Shown one piece after another: positions 6,184 through 13,307 of a stretch of DNA of 17,627 nt. Made by a program: the position numbers and the translations under genes. Each line of letters starts with the position of its first letter. The stretch's first letter is position 1. The notes below the pieces were generated by a model. The model did not search any database. It saw only the letters and a program-made list of their open reading frames with translations, and was not told the origin of the DNA. The DNA comes from Clostridia bacterium (GTDB lineage: Bacteria; Bacillota; Clostridia; Christensenellales; CAG-138): positions 1 to 17,627 of the forward strand of contig JAEDCW010000043.1 of assembly GCA_016293975.1 (NCBI GenBank), given 5' to 3'.

Positions 6184-7029
6184 ATGAGGGATTACACCGT
6201 CATTGCAGACAGCTGTACAGACTATATCGTGGGAAAGGGCCCATTGGACGACGTCAGGCTCGTGCCTCTCACAATTGAGGTCGGAAGCGGTATTCATGTG
6301 GACGATGCCACGCTCGACTGCGGTATGCTTATAACCACAATGGCAAACTGTAAGGAAGCTCCGAAATCCGCCTGTCCGGCGCCCTCTGCATTCGATGCGG
6401 CCATAGGCGCGAGTGACGAGTGCTATATTGTTACGCTTTCTGAGAATGTCAGCGGCACGTACAACAGCGCCGTTATGGGTGCAAAGCTTGCGCTTGAGAG
6501 AAACCCTTTGAGGAAAATACACGTATTTAACTCAAAGACAGCGGCGGCAGGAGAGGTTGCAGTCTGCGAGAAGATAAAGGACTTCATAAGGCGTGGTCTC
6601 GCATTTGATGAGGTCGTCGCACGTACGGAACGCTTTGTAGGGGGTCTTACGACTTTGTTTGTGCTCGAAACGCTCGAGGTTTTCAGAAAGAGCGGCAGGC
6701 TCTCGCATCTCCAATCGATAGCTACTGCGGCGCTGAAAATAAAGCTCATAATGGGTGCGGATAAAAACGGTAATATAGCAATGAGGGGAAAGGCGCTGTC
6801 CATGAGCAGGGCGCTCGATAACCTCGTGAAGCTCGTCAAGCAGGAAAGTGAAAAAGCAGATGAAGAGCACGACACGCTCTACATAACGCATTGCGCTTGC
6901 CTCGATAGAGCGATGGCAGTCAAGGAGCAGATAGCCAAGCAGTGCAGCTTCAAGGACATTGTGATCTGTGAGGCGAGAGGCATAAGCACGATGTACGCAA
7001 ACGAGGGCGGAATAATAGCCGCGTTTTGA
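6184..7029 (+). CDS. DegV family fatty-acid-binding protein
   Basis: A cytoplasmic protein of about 281 aa, the usual size for DegV/FakB proteins, which bind a fatty acid between two alpha/beta domains; FakB members present it to the kinase FakA. Family features: YTVIADSCTDY at the N-terminus, VPLTIEVG, APSAFDAAIG (usually PSP/PAP), TLSENVSGTYNSA with the ligand-contacting serine and threonine, VFNSKTAAAGE, VLETLEVFRKSGRLS and a C-terminal half ending EGGIIAAF. ATG 6184 fits the family N-terminus best, although GGAGGG (6165-6170) lies 14 bases upstream; ATG 6163 would add seven residues and contain that ribosome binding site. The 250-base region upstream shows only a small GGTTC/GAACC inverted repeat (6105-6119). 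Confidence 0.9.
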   Translation: MRDYTVIADSCTDYIVGKGPLDDVRLVPLTIEVGSGIHVDDATLDCGMLITTMANCKEAPKSACPAPSAFDAAIGASDECYIVTLSENVSGTYNSAVMGAKLALERNPLRKIHVFNSKTAAAGEVAVCEKIKDFIRRGLAFDEVVARTERFVGGLTTLFVLETLEVFRKSGRLSHLQSIATAALKIKLIMGADKNGNIAMRGKALSMSRALDNLVKLVKQESEKADEEHDTLYITHCACLDRAMAVKEQIAKQCSFKDIVICEARGISTMYANEGGIIAAF

Positions 7030-7045
7030 TGGCAAAACAATCATA

Positions 7046-7071
7046 AACACGGGTCGATACCCGTGTTTTTT
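7046..7071 (+). terminator. Intrinsic terminator after degV-family gene
   Basis: AACACGGGT-cgat-ACCCGTGTT perfect 9-bp stem running into TTTT. Confidence 0.9.
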
Positions 7072-7386
7072 GCGCGAGCCTCATCGACACAGGTGGATTT
7101 TGAGTCAAAGCAGCGCAATTTGGCACAGACTCGAACAAACACACTGAAATGGGGACAAACTACGATAGTATGTCGGCATACCGTAAACCGGAATTATACA
7201 GAATTGGGGCGAAATGGGTACAAACAGAAGGGGCGGGCGGCGTTCTCTCGGGCATTTTACAATGCAGACATAATAAGCAGAGTTTTACTGAGAGAGCCGC
7301 AGTCGCGATCGGAAGTCTCAGGCGGATGCCGGGGCTAATGACAGCCCTTCCCGGCGAAGCGAAACGTACCGCGGCGATAAAACCCG
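7072..7386. other. Gene-poor intergenic region with one strong hairpin
   Basis: No frame here has both a credible start with ribosome binding site and a protein-like composition. A hairpin GCCGGG/CCCGGC enclosing GCT/AGC (7328-7355) is strong but has no T-run. TGGGGACAAAC (near 7150) and TGGGTACAAAC (near 7217) are similar and about 65 bases apart. Otherwise nothing recognised. Confidence 0.5.
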
Positions 7387-7494
7387 TTATATGAACAGGT
7401 AGATAAATGCGCCTACGCAGAGCAAAATAAAGAGCATTACGATTATCGCAAAGAATGCGGTCGTCGGAAGATGGGCACTTTTGTGTCGATTCAT
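7387..7494 (-). CDS. Small single-pass membrane peptide (35 aa)
   Basis: ATG 7494-7492 is preceded by GGAGGAAAT and a promoter. It encodes 35 residues: a short basic N-terminus (MNRHKSAHLPTT) followed by one long hydrophobic segment (FFAIIVMLFILLCVGAFIYL) to the end. This is one predicted transmembrane helix with the positive residues at the N-terminus, which favours an N-in orientation. The strong ribosome binding site and promoter argue that it is real. It could be a regulatory or toxin-like small membrane protein; no partner antitoxin RNA is evident. I do not recognise a family. Confidence 0.65.
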   Translation of the reverse strand: MNRHKSAHLPTTAFFAIIVMLFILLCVGAFIYLFI

Positions 7495-7576
7495 ATTTCC
7501 TCCTGTGTATGACAGTCGCTTTGTGAAAAACAGTAAACATGCGGTGCGATTTTTGCTACAGTGTATCTGTATGATT

Positions 7577-7605
7577 ATGTTATTATATATGCGTTTATCT
7601 GTCAA
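7577..7605 (-). promoter_or_regulatory. Promoter of the 35-aa membrane peptide gene
   Basis: TTGACA (7605-7600) and TAACAT (7582-7577) with a 17-base spacer on the minus strand, giving a leader of roughly 75 bases. Confidence 0.6.
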
Positions 7606-7758
7606 CAGATATTACATTAAATCATATATAAAGACTAAAACAGTCTATTTTCGCCATTTAACGCATAAGAATTTATTTACGGTGGTTTTAGCGGAGTCTG
7701 TGAGACGTCAGTGTATGCATTGCGGTGCATATAGTGGCGTTTGTTATGCCTGCAAGGG

Positions 7759-7779
7759 AAAAGGGGTGCGCCGCACCCC
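7759..7779 (-). terminator. Terminator of the SleC-type operon
   Basis: GGGGTGC/GCACCCC stem followed on the minus strand by TTTT and a CCC interruption, just after the last gene of the operon. The plus strand also has TTTT after the stem, so it may act in both directions. Confidence 0.7.
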
Positions 7780-7796
7780 TTTTGTGAATGTATAAG

Positions 7797-8363
7797 CTAT
7801 CTCGTGTCCGTGCCGTCGTTTTTGGTGAGCGGAAGCCCCCGGTTGGTCGCCTTTGCCGAGAGCATATATGCCCTGACGAGTGCATTCCAAGTAGGTATGT
7901 CGAGCTTTCCGTCCGCTTCGAGGTCAGATCTATCCTGCATCCAGCGAAGTGCGTCCTGGGTAGCCGAATCGTTTACTCCCGTCGCCTGCACCTTTGGAGT
8001 ATCGGAGAAATCTATTTCGAGTGCCAAAAACATTCCCTGCACGATGAACATTATGTCACGGGCTTCTTCGTACTCTACCTTTTCGCCGGGCAAAAGCCTC
8101 GTGGTGAGGGATTCGGGATACAATCTGTTGACTGCATTGAGGTAGCGCGCCGTAAGATGCTCCCAAGTCTGTAAATCGGCAACGCCCGTCTGCTGCAGAC
8201 CGCCGCTTCGCTGGATTTGCTTTACGCTCGTTGCGGTTTGGTTGCCGTATATGCCGTCGGTGATGAGGGGTGCTATATCGTTGTCGATGTACGCTATTTC
8301 GCGTATCATCGTTTGCAGGCTTTCCACGGGTTTGCCTACAAGGTCGCGTCTCTCTTCATACAT
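7797..8363 (-). CDS. Protein with two peptidoglycan-binding domains (cortex-lysis operon)
   Basis: A 188-aa protein made almost entirely of two PG_binding_1-type repeats. The first (about 10-72) contains the hallmark ITDGIYGNQTATSVKQIQ and ends DLQTWEHL. The second (about 103-168) is more diverged, with VQATGVNDSATQDALRWMQ and DIPTWNALV. No catalytic domain or signal peptide is visible. Such domains bind peptidoglycan; in this context that would be the spore cortex. It starts four bases after the stop of the SleC-like gene, with GGAGG nine bases before the ATG, so it belongs to the same operon. Missing signal peptides are usual for proteins loaded into the spore from the mother cell. Confidence 0.82.
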   Translation of the reverse strand: MYEERRDLVGKPVESLQTMIREIAYIDNDIAPLITDGIYGNQTATSVKQIQRSGGLQQTGVADLQTWEHLTARYLNAVNRLYPESLTTRLLPGEKVEYEEARDIMFIVQGMFLALEIDFSDTPKVQATGVNDSATQDALRWMQDRSDLEADGKLDIPTWNALVRAYMLSAKATNRGLPLTKNDGTDTR

Positions 8364-8367
8364 CGCT

Positions 8368-9708
8368 TTATTCCTCCATATCCTGAACGCCGATTTTTAA
8401 TATATAACCGGGGTATTGTATAAACCTCGATGTGTCCGAATACGTTCTGTCCGGTCCCTCGTTTGGGAGACCGTTGCCGTTTGACTGCGCCCTGCTTGTA
8501 TTGGTTGCCCTGGAGAGTGCGGCGTTGACAGGCATTGCGCTAAGGAGCTCGTAAACGTCTGCGGAAGCCGGTGACGTTGGCCTTGAAGGCGGTGCAGGAT
8601 CGTTCAAATACGGAAAGCTGGCATTGTTCCTCATAACCTCGACCTCTATGCCGTCGTAAAAGCTGTACATCTGGTCCCATGTGAGAGGGCCGACAATGCC
8701 ATCCTCGGGAAGTCCCGCAAGCCTCTGGAATGCCTTCACCGCATCGAGTGTCGCCTGACCGAAAACTCCGTCGGTTACTATCTCGGGCACGGTATTGTAG
8801 AACTCGCTTATAACCGATAGCATGTACTGCATGAGGTAGACTTTATCTCCGCTGTCGCCCAGTCTTATGGCGTCGGGGTATTCCCACGACATACCGTAGA
8901 GCCTGAGTCCCTCTGAATTGAGCTCGGAAAGCCTAAGCAGTCCATAGTAAAGCCTTACCATTTCATACCAAGTGTTCCTTCCGACTATGCCGTCCGGCGT
9001 GAGGTTGAATATCTGCTGGAATCTCGTTACGGCGTTCTCGGTATTCTCACCGAATATGCCGTCTACCGGATTAAGCTTAGGGATGGCAGGGTAGGCCTGG
9101 GATATGCGGTTAAGCATAGTCTGAACGAGACCGACGTTCGTGCCCCTTGAACCTCGCCTGAGCGGCGTGCCGGGATAAGTGGGGGATATGGGTCCTGACG
9201 GGGCGTCCTGTACTATCTCGATGTTGTTGCCGTAATAGTTGCGGAGTATGCTCAGCCAATCGTAACCTGCCTCTGCAAGATCCTGGCTTCCCCATTGACT
9301 GAGACCGTTACAGGTGACTGTCGTACCGTTGCAGAACTTTGCGGCAAGCGGCTCGATAAAGCCGATCCTTCGGATATAGTCGTCATACAGCGTATCGACT
9401 ATAGTGCTTATATTCTCGAATATGTTTCTCCCGTTTATGAACTTCTGGTCGATTGCGGTGGAGGATGTTATGTCGAAGTTCTTTCCTCTGCTCCTGTAAT
9501 ACTCCGTGAAGACACGGTTAAGGGCAAAGGAGGTTATCGCAAGCGTGTTTGCTTTGATGGCGTCGAAATCCCAAGTCGGGTAGATCTCACTTGATACGAC
9601 GTTTTTCACGTAATTGACAAATGGTACGGTCACATTTGAGGCGTTACTGTCGGGACTGCCGAGGTGAACCGTGATGTTGTTCGGTATTATGGGGCTTGAA
9701 GTTTCCAT
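8368..9708 (-). CDS. sleC: SleC-type spore cortex-lytic enzyme, catalytic part (SpoIID-like domain plus two PG-binding domains)
   Basis: A 446-aa protein. Residues about 27-165 match the SpoIID/LytB-type domain of SleC, a germination enzyme that cleaves cortex peptidoglycan: VPFVNYVKNVVSSEIYPTW with the likely catalytic E41, NTLAITSFALNRVFTEYYR, FDITSSTAIDQ, a C126/C133 pair, and GLSQWGSQDLAEAGYDW. Two PG_binding_1 domains follow (about 182-250, DGIFGENTENAV; about 281-348, DGVFGQATLDAV), then a proline/serine-rich C-terminal tail from about 360. Known SleC proteins usually carry one PG-binding domain and an N-terminal prepro region; that region is here encoded by the gene upstream. ATG 9708 is chosen because GAGGT lies just upstream; the longer frame from 9756 has no site and overlaps the preceding gene. 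Activation by a Csp-type protease is expected by homology, but none lies in the window. Confidence 0.82.
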   Translation of the reverse strand: METSSPIIPNNITVHLGSPDSNASNVTVPFVNYVKNVVSSEIYPTWDFDAIKANTLAITSFALNRVFTEYYRSRGKNFDITSSTAIDQKFINGRNIFENISTIVDTLYDDYIRRIGFIEPLAAKFCNGTTVTCNGLSQWGSQDLAEAGYDWLSILRNYYGNNIEIVQDAPSGPISPTYPGTPLRRGSRGTNVGLVQTMLNRISQAYPAIPKLNPVDGIFGENTENAVTRFQQIFNLTPDGIVGRNTWYEMVRLYYGLLRLSELNSEGLRLYGMSWEYPDAIRLGDSGDKVYLMQYMLSVISEFYNTVPEIVTDGVFGQATLDAVKAFQRLAGLPEDGIVGPLTWDQMYSFYDGIEVEVMRNNASFPYLNDPAPPSRPTSPASADVYELLSAMPVNAALSRATNTSRAQSNGNGLPNEGPDRTYSDTSRFIQYPGYILKIGVQDMEE

Positions 9709-9721
9709 GTTTTCTACCTCA

Positions 9722-10111
9722 CTAAAGGTTTTGCGGCTGGATGCTGAAGCGTTCATCCTCTTCTCTTAGGTTTGGGTCGGTGCTCGAAGGGAGCAATTCA
9801 AGATTCTGTATGGATGTCGTGTCGGGGAATACCTGGGCGTCGTCGACCTCTATCCTGTAATAGCCCGGAGCGTCCGCGGTGATTATAAGCTGTGTGAAAG
9901 GAAGTTCGCCCTGTCCCGAGGATTGACTTTCGGACAGGGACGGAGTCTCAACCTTAAGCGGGGGTATATCGCCGTTTTGATCCGTCGTTTTTACTGCCAG
10001 CAGTGTTCGCTTGCCGTTGCCGTCATCTCTTGAAATGACGACAGGTACACCGTGCAAGGGCAGCAATGCGTTTGACGTGGTCACTCTGACCTTTAATGTG
10101 CCTTCTGCCAT
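9722..10111 (-). CDS. SleC prepro-region-like protein (separate gene)
   Basis: A 129-aa protein with a carboxypeptidase-regulatory-like beta-sandwich pattern: LKVRVTTSNALLPLHGVPVVIS, a turn with TTDQNGDIPPLKV, a serine-rich linker, then LIITADAPGYYRIEVDDAQVFP and the terminal ELLPSS. This resembles the N-terminal prepro segment of clostridial SleC, where the chain continues into the catalytic domain. Here it ends with a stop codon, and the catalytic gene starts 14 bases further on. It might act in trans as a chaperone or inhibitor of the cortex enzyme, or as an assembly factor; that is inference. GGAGG lies five bases before the ATG. No confident SigG, SigE or SigK promoter could be assigned upstream by eye. 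Confidence 0.65.
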   Translation of the reverse strand: MAEGTLKVRVTTSNALLPLHGVPVVISRDDGNGKRTLLAVKTTDQNGDIPPLKVETPSLSESQSSGQGELPFTQLIITADAPGYYRIEVDDAQVFPDTTSIQNLELLPSSTDPNLREEDERFSIQPQNL

Positions 10112-10232
10112 ATATGCCTCCTGTATTGGATTACAACAAGTTTATGCGCGTGTATGTGCGTTCTTGACAAAAGACGTCCGGTTATCCGATAAAAACAGAG
10201 AAAGCTTATTATCCAAAAATAAAATTTGCCTC

Positions 10233-10261
10233 TTGCATATCGTTCGACAACATGGTATATT
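10233..10261 (+). promoter_or_regulatory. Promoter of the uracil permease leader, with flanking direct repeats
   Basis: TTGCAT (10233-10238) and TATATT (10256-10261) with a 17-base spacer. The heptamer GTTCGAC occurs twice, at 10242-10248 and 10262-10268, exactly 20 bases apart on the same face of the helix around the -10 box; this may be an operator. Confidence 0.6.
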
Positions 10262-10293
10262 GTTCGACGGCATAAAAAACGGAGGTAAAAAGC

Positions 10294-10362
10294 ATGAATA
10301 AGCTCGTAATCATAAATGAAGCGCTCTCGTGTTTTCGTTTCCGTTTCACGTTTTTTGATTGA
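10294..10362 (+). CDS. Leader peptide of the uracil permease attenuator (22 aa)
   Basis: ATG 10294 follows a perfect GGAGG (10281-10285) eight bases upstream. The 22-codon frame begins MNKLVIINEALS and ends CFRFRFTFFD. The second half (10322-10356) is extremely pyrimidine-rich: 28 of 35 bases are T or C, 19 are T, and only one is A. The TGA stop (10360-10362) overlaps the first two bases of the terminator stem. This is the layout of the pyrBI leader peptide of enteric bacteria, where a U-rich leader couples ribosome position to UTP supply. The sequence of the peptide itself is probably unimportant beyond its U-rich codons. Confidence 0.7.
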   Translation: MNKLVIINEALSCFRFRFTFFD

Positions 10363-10385
10363 TGGAATTGTTTCCATCTTTTTTT
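10361..10385 (+). terminator. Attenuator terminator upstream of uraA
   Basis: GATGGAA-ttgt-TTCCATC perfect 7-bp stem followed by seven T residues. It lies between the leader peptide and the permease ribosome binding site, so by default it should stop transcription before the permease gene. Confidence 0.85.
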
Positions 10386-10409
10386 ATGCATTTTTTGGGG
10401 AGGTAAAAA

Positions 10410-11741
10410 ATGAAAGAGCAGATGAACGAAGGTATTTTTGATGCCAGAAAACAGCTGGGATGGCCAAAGACGATAGTATTGGGGCTTCAGCATTTGTTCG
10501 CGATGTTTGGCGCGACGGTGCTCGTACCTGCGCTTACGGGGCTTTCGGTATCCGCGACACTTCTGTTTGCCGGTATAGGCACATTGATGTTCCACTTTAT
10601 TACAAAGCGCAAGGTACCCGCATTCCTGGGTTCTTCCTTTGCTTTCTTGGTAGGTTACTGGGCAATCGCACCCAACAAGGAGCCCGAGCTTCTGCCCTAT
10701 GCATGTATAGGCGTTGCGGCGGCAGGTCTCATGTACGTCATATTGTCGGGCCTCTTTAAGGCTTTCGGCACAAAGAAGGTAATGCGCTTCTTCCCGCCCA
10801 TCGTAACGGGACCTATCATTATCGCAATAGGTCTCACACTCTCATCCACAGCCATAAATAATTGCACGACAAACTGGTGGCTTGCTCTCGTTGCAATACT
10901 CGTCGTAATCGTCTGCAACATTTGGGGCAAGGGAATGCTCAAGATAGTTCCGATACTTCTCGGCGTAGTTGTGTCATATGTGATAGCCGCAGTAACAGGT
11001 CAGGTGGACTTCACCGCCGTTGCGGAAGCGGATTGGGTAGGACTTCCCTTCGCATGGAAAAACACCGCATTCTCGGTTTTCCGGGATCTCGATGTATCGC
11101 TGCTGATAACAGCAATAATCACCATACTGCCCATATCGCTCGCGACTATGGTCGAGCACATTGGCGACGTCTGTGCAATCAGTTCCACCTGCGGCAAGAA
11201 CTACATCGACGACCCCGGCTTGCATCGCACATTGCTCGGTGACGGCTTGGCAACATTCACAGCCGCTCTCTTCGGTGCTCCCGCAAACACGACATACGGC
11301 GAAAACACAGGCGTTCTTGCCCTCTCAAAGGTTTATGACCCGTTCGTCATCAGGATTGCGGCGGTATTTGCGATGCTACTCTCGTTCTCGCCTAAGTTTG
11401 CCGCGCTCATATCGGCAATGCCCGGTGGCACGATAGGCGGCGTAAGCCTCGTGCTCTACGGTATGATTTCCGCCGTCGGCGTAAGAAACGTAGTAGAAAA
11501 CAAGGTAGACTTCACAAAGAGCAGGAACGTCATAATTGCGGCTTTGATACTTGTTCTCTCAATCGGTATCCACTACTCGATAGGTTCGATAGCGTTCACG
11601 ATCGGCTCTATCACAATCAAGCTTTCGGGCCTCGCAGTAGGCGCACTCGTTGGCATACTGCTCAACGCCGTGCTTCCCGGCAAGGATTACGAGTTCGGTA
11701 CCGATGCTCAGGGCGACACATCCGTAAACTTCAAGGTCTGA
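10410..11741 (+). CDS. uraA: Uracil permease, NCS2 (uracil-xanthine) family
   Basis: An inner-membrane nucleobase:proton symporter of 443 aa with the fourteen-helix NCS2 pattern and normal family length. Seen motifs: GLQHLFAMFGATVLVPALTG at the N-terminus, E249 in ATMVEHIGD and E298 in the signature TTYGENTGVLALSKVYDP; in E. coli UraA the two equivalent glutamates contact uracil. The GENTG form and overall sequence favour uracil over xanthine or urate. GGGGAGG (10397-10403) precedes the ATG. It is preceded by a promoter, a leader peptide and an intrinsic terminator, so expression is probably tuned to pyrimidine supply. No PyrR-binding anti-antiterminator motif was recognised in the leader. 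A terminator follows at 11775. Confidence 0.92.
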   Translation: MKEQMNEGIFDARKQLGWPKTIVLGLQHLFAMFGATVLVPALTGLSVSATLLFAGIGTLMFHFITKRKVPAFLGSSFAFLVGYWAIAPNKEPELLPYACIGVAAAGLMYVILSGLFKAFGTKKVMRFFPPIVTGPIIIAIGLTLSSTAINNCTTNWWLALVAILVVIVCNIWGKGMLKIVPILLGVVVSYVIAAVTGQVDFTAVAEADWVGLPFAWKNTAFSVFRDLDVSLLITAIITILPISLATMVEHIGDVCAISSTCGKNYIDDPGLHRTLLGDGLATFTAALFGAPANTTYGENTGVLALSKVYDPFVIRIAAVFAMLLSFSPKFAALISAMPGGTIGGVSLVLYGMISAVGVRNVVENKVDFTKSRNVIIAALILVLSIGIHYSIGSIAFTIGSITIKLSGLAVGALVGILLNAVLPGKDYEFGTDAQGDTSVNFKV

Positions 11742-11774
11742 TGCAAACGGACATAACAACATAGTAAAAGTTGA

Positions 11775-11801
11775 GACAGTCAGAAACGGCTGTCTTTTCT
11801 T
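11775..11801 (+). terminator. Intrinsic terminator after uraA
   Basis: GACAGTC-agaaac-GGCTGTC stem (one G-U pair) followed by TTTTCTT, about 33 bases after the stop codon. Confidence 0.8.
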
Positions 11802-12113
11802 GTGTTTGTCAAAGTGGTCGGGGAGAGGTAAACAACGTCAAACATGAACTGCCTGACAAATGTGTGGTAAAATATTAAACAGGTATGCAGGATGTGCGTA
11901 TCGGTACGAAACAGCTGGGGGCATTGCTTTTGTGCATGATACCGATTTGGCAGACGAGTTCTCACAAAGGCAAACAGGATAGTCTGTTTTGCCAAAGGGC
12001 TGTAGCAAAAGGGTTTAAGGGCGGAGAGATAAAAGGCGGCGGCAAGTAAATTGGCAGAGAGTTGACATGAAAATCAGCCGTCATCATCGACTAAAATAGA
12101 AAGGGTGATTTAC
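11802..12113. other. Intergenic region, likely start of acquired DNA
   Basis: No credible gene on either strand. GGCAAACAG/CTGTTTTGCC (11969-11993) forms a hairpin with one bulge and no T-run. A consensus TTGACA lies at 12062-12067, but the nearest -10-like sequence (TAAAAT, 12091) is too far (23 bases), so the promoter of the next gene is unresolved. Confidence 0.45.
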
Positions 12114-12152
12114 ATGAAGATGAATCGTGTATGGAGGGTTCACGCTTCATAA
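12114..12152 (+). CDS. Candidate leader peptide (12 aa) ahead of the GNAT gene
   Basis: ATG 12114 is preceded by AGGGTG and encodes MKMNRVWRVHAS followed by TAA. The last codons lie in the left arm and loop of the hairpin at 12133-12158, and the stop codon ends where the right arm begins. Short peptides overlapping hairpins ahead of acetyl- or methyltransferase genes are typical of translational or transcriptional attenuators of antibiotic resistance genes. Assignment is by layout only. Confidence 0.5.
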   Translation: MKMNRVWRVHAS

Positions 12153-12158
12153 CCCTCC
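12133..12158 (+). promoter_or_regulatory. Attenuator-like hairpin with anti-SD potential
   Basis: GGAGGGTT (12133-12140) and AACCCTCC (12151-12158) form a perfect 8-bp stem. The CCTCC in the right arm can alternatively pair with the GGAGG ribosome binding site of the GNAT gene (12172-12176). The two pairings exclude each other, so ribosome position on the 12-codon leader could switch translation. Confidence 0.5.
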
Positions 12159-12183
12159 GAGTCATTATTCTGGAGGAAACAAT

Positions 12184-13116
12184 ATGGAAAACCAAATTAC
12201 CATCCGTGAAGCTATCACGGAAACCGATGTTGCGGCCTTTTGGGAGCAGCTTCACACCTATCACAAGAGAGATATTTTCCCCAATCCGGAAGATGAGGAT
12301 AGAGAATACTTCCTTAACGATGAGCAATATCGTTCGCATATTCAGAAGATTCACGACAGACCGCAGGATAGATGCTTCTACCTGTTTTTTCACAGAGCCG
12401 GTCAGGACATAGGCTTTGCCATGCCGGTGATTTTCACATCGGAGGACGGCAAGTGCTTTATCATGGAATTCTGCGTCTACCCTGAGTTTCGGGGCAACGG
12501 TACGGGCACAGAATGCGCCCAAGTGCTTCTGAATTGGGCAGGAGAGAACGGCGCGCTCTACGCAGAGCTAAACTATGGCAGCGATGATCGGAGGCGGCAT
12601 TTCTGGGAAAGCATTGGCTTTATCGAAAACGGTGCCGACGAGTGGGGCGAACCGCTTATGATCCTTCCGCCGACGGAAGATGTTCCCATTACTGTTGAAG
12701 CGCTTAGCGATCCCGAGGATTGGCAACTTAAAAAACTGGAAAACGGCTTCCTGAGAGAGATCGGTGAGCAGGTACTGTCGGAGGAAAAGCAAGAGCGACT
12801 TGCACAAGCAATTCGAGATGGCAGGATTACATTTTTTGTTGCAAAGCGCGGTTATCGGGCAGTCGGAATGTGCAGTGTGGCAAAGTGTTTTTCGACATTC
12901 GCTTGTTCCGACGTGGGAGTTTTTGAGGACTTCTATATCGAACCTGTATTCCGAAAAAAGGGCATAGCCCGCACATTGGCACAAGCGGCACAGAACCGAT
13001 GCAGAGAAAACGGCGTTGCAAGTCTGACGGTCTGCTGTGCTCCCTGCGATGAAGAAATGTATCGAGCACTTGGCTTTGACACATATTTGGGTACTACATT
13101 CGCATATCTGCGTTAA
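12184..13116 (+). CDS. Two-domain GNAT N-acetyltransferase
   Basis: A 310-aa protein with two GCN5-related acetyltransferase domains. The N-terminal domain (about 5-160) has acetyl-CoA-binding motif A in FCVYPEFRGNGTGTECA (97-112) and the HFWESIGF segment. The C-terminal domain (about 168-310) has FYIEPVFRKKGIARTLA (250-266) and EMYRALGF. Such enzymes move an acetyl group from acetyl-CoA to amines, including aminoglycosides, peptides or polyamines; the substrate here is unknown. GGAGG (12172-12176) is seven bases before the ATG. The 12-codon leader and hairpin upstream are compatible with inducible resistance, but the sequence is not one I recognise as a named resistance gene. It lies at the beginning of the accessory region. 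Confidence 0.82.
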   Translation: MENQITIREAITETDVAAFWEQLHTYHKRDIFPNPEDEDREYFLNDEQYRSHIQKIHDRPQDRCFYLFFHRAGQDIGFAMPVIFTSEDGKCFIMEFCVYPEFRGNGTGTECAQVLLNWAGENGALYAELNYGSDDRRRHFWESIGFIENGADEWGEPLMILPPTEDVPITVEALSDPEDWQLKKLENGFLREIGEQVLSEEKQERLAQAIRDGRITFFVAKRGYRAVGMCSVAKCFSTFACSDVGVFEDFYIEPVFRKKGIARTLAQAAQNRCRENGVASLTVCCAPCDEEMYRALGFDTYLGTTFAYLR

Positions 13117-13232
13117 ATCACAGACGGGTCGTTCACAGAGACTTCGTGTGGCAACCCTATTGTGGATTTAGAGGCAGGCGGTGGCGGTCAAGGTGAATAT
13201 TGATCATCTGCCCGGCCATACGGACGGGCGGG

Positions 13233-13264
13233 AAAATAAGGCCCCGGAGCGATAGCTCCGGGGC
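13233..13264 (-). terminator. Terminator of the XRE regulator
   Basis: GCCCCGGAGC-tatc-GCTCCGGGGC perfect 10-bp stem followed on the minus strand by CTTATTTT, about 43 bases after the regulator's stop codon. Confidence 0.8.
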
Positions 13265-13307
13265 ACAGACAACAGGCGCGTGCTTCTCTTACGAATCCTC
13301 CGTTTCC

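Noticed and set aside
10268..10409. PyrR-type control of the uracil permease
   Set aside because: No antiterminator/anti-antiterminator pair with the PyrR-binding loop sequence was recognised; the leader instead has a U-rich coding frame abutting the terminator.
11780..11995. A 71-codon frame on the minus strand after uraA
   Set aside because: No ribosome binding site, no recognisable motif, and it overlaps the uraA terminator.
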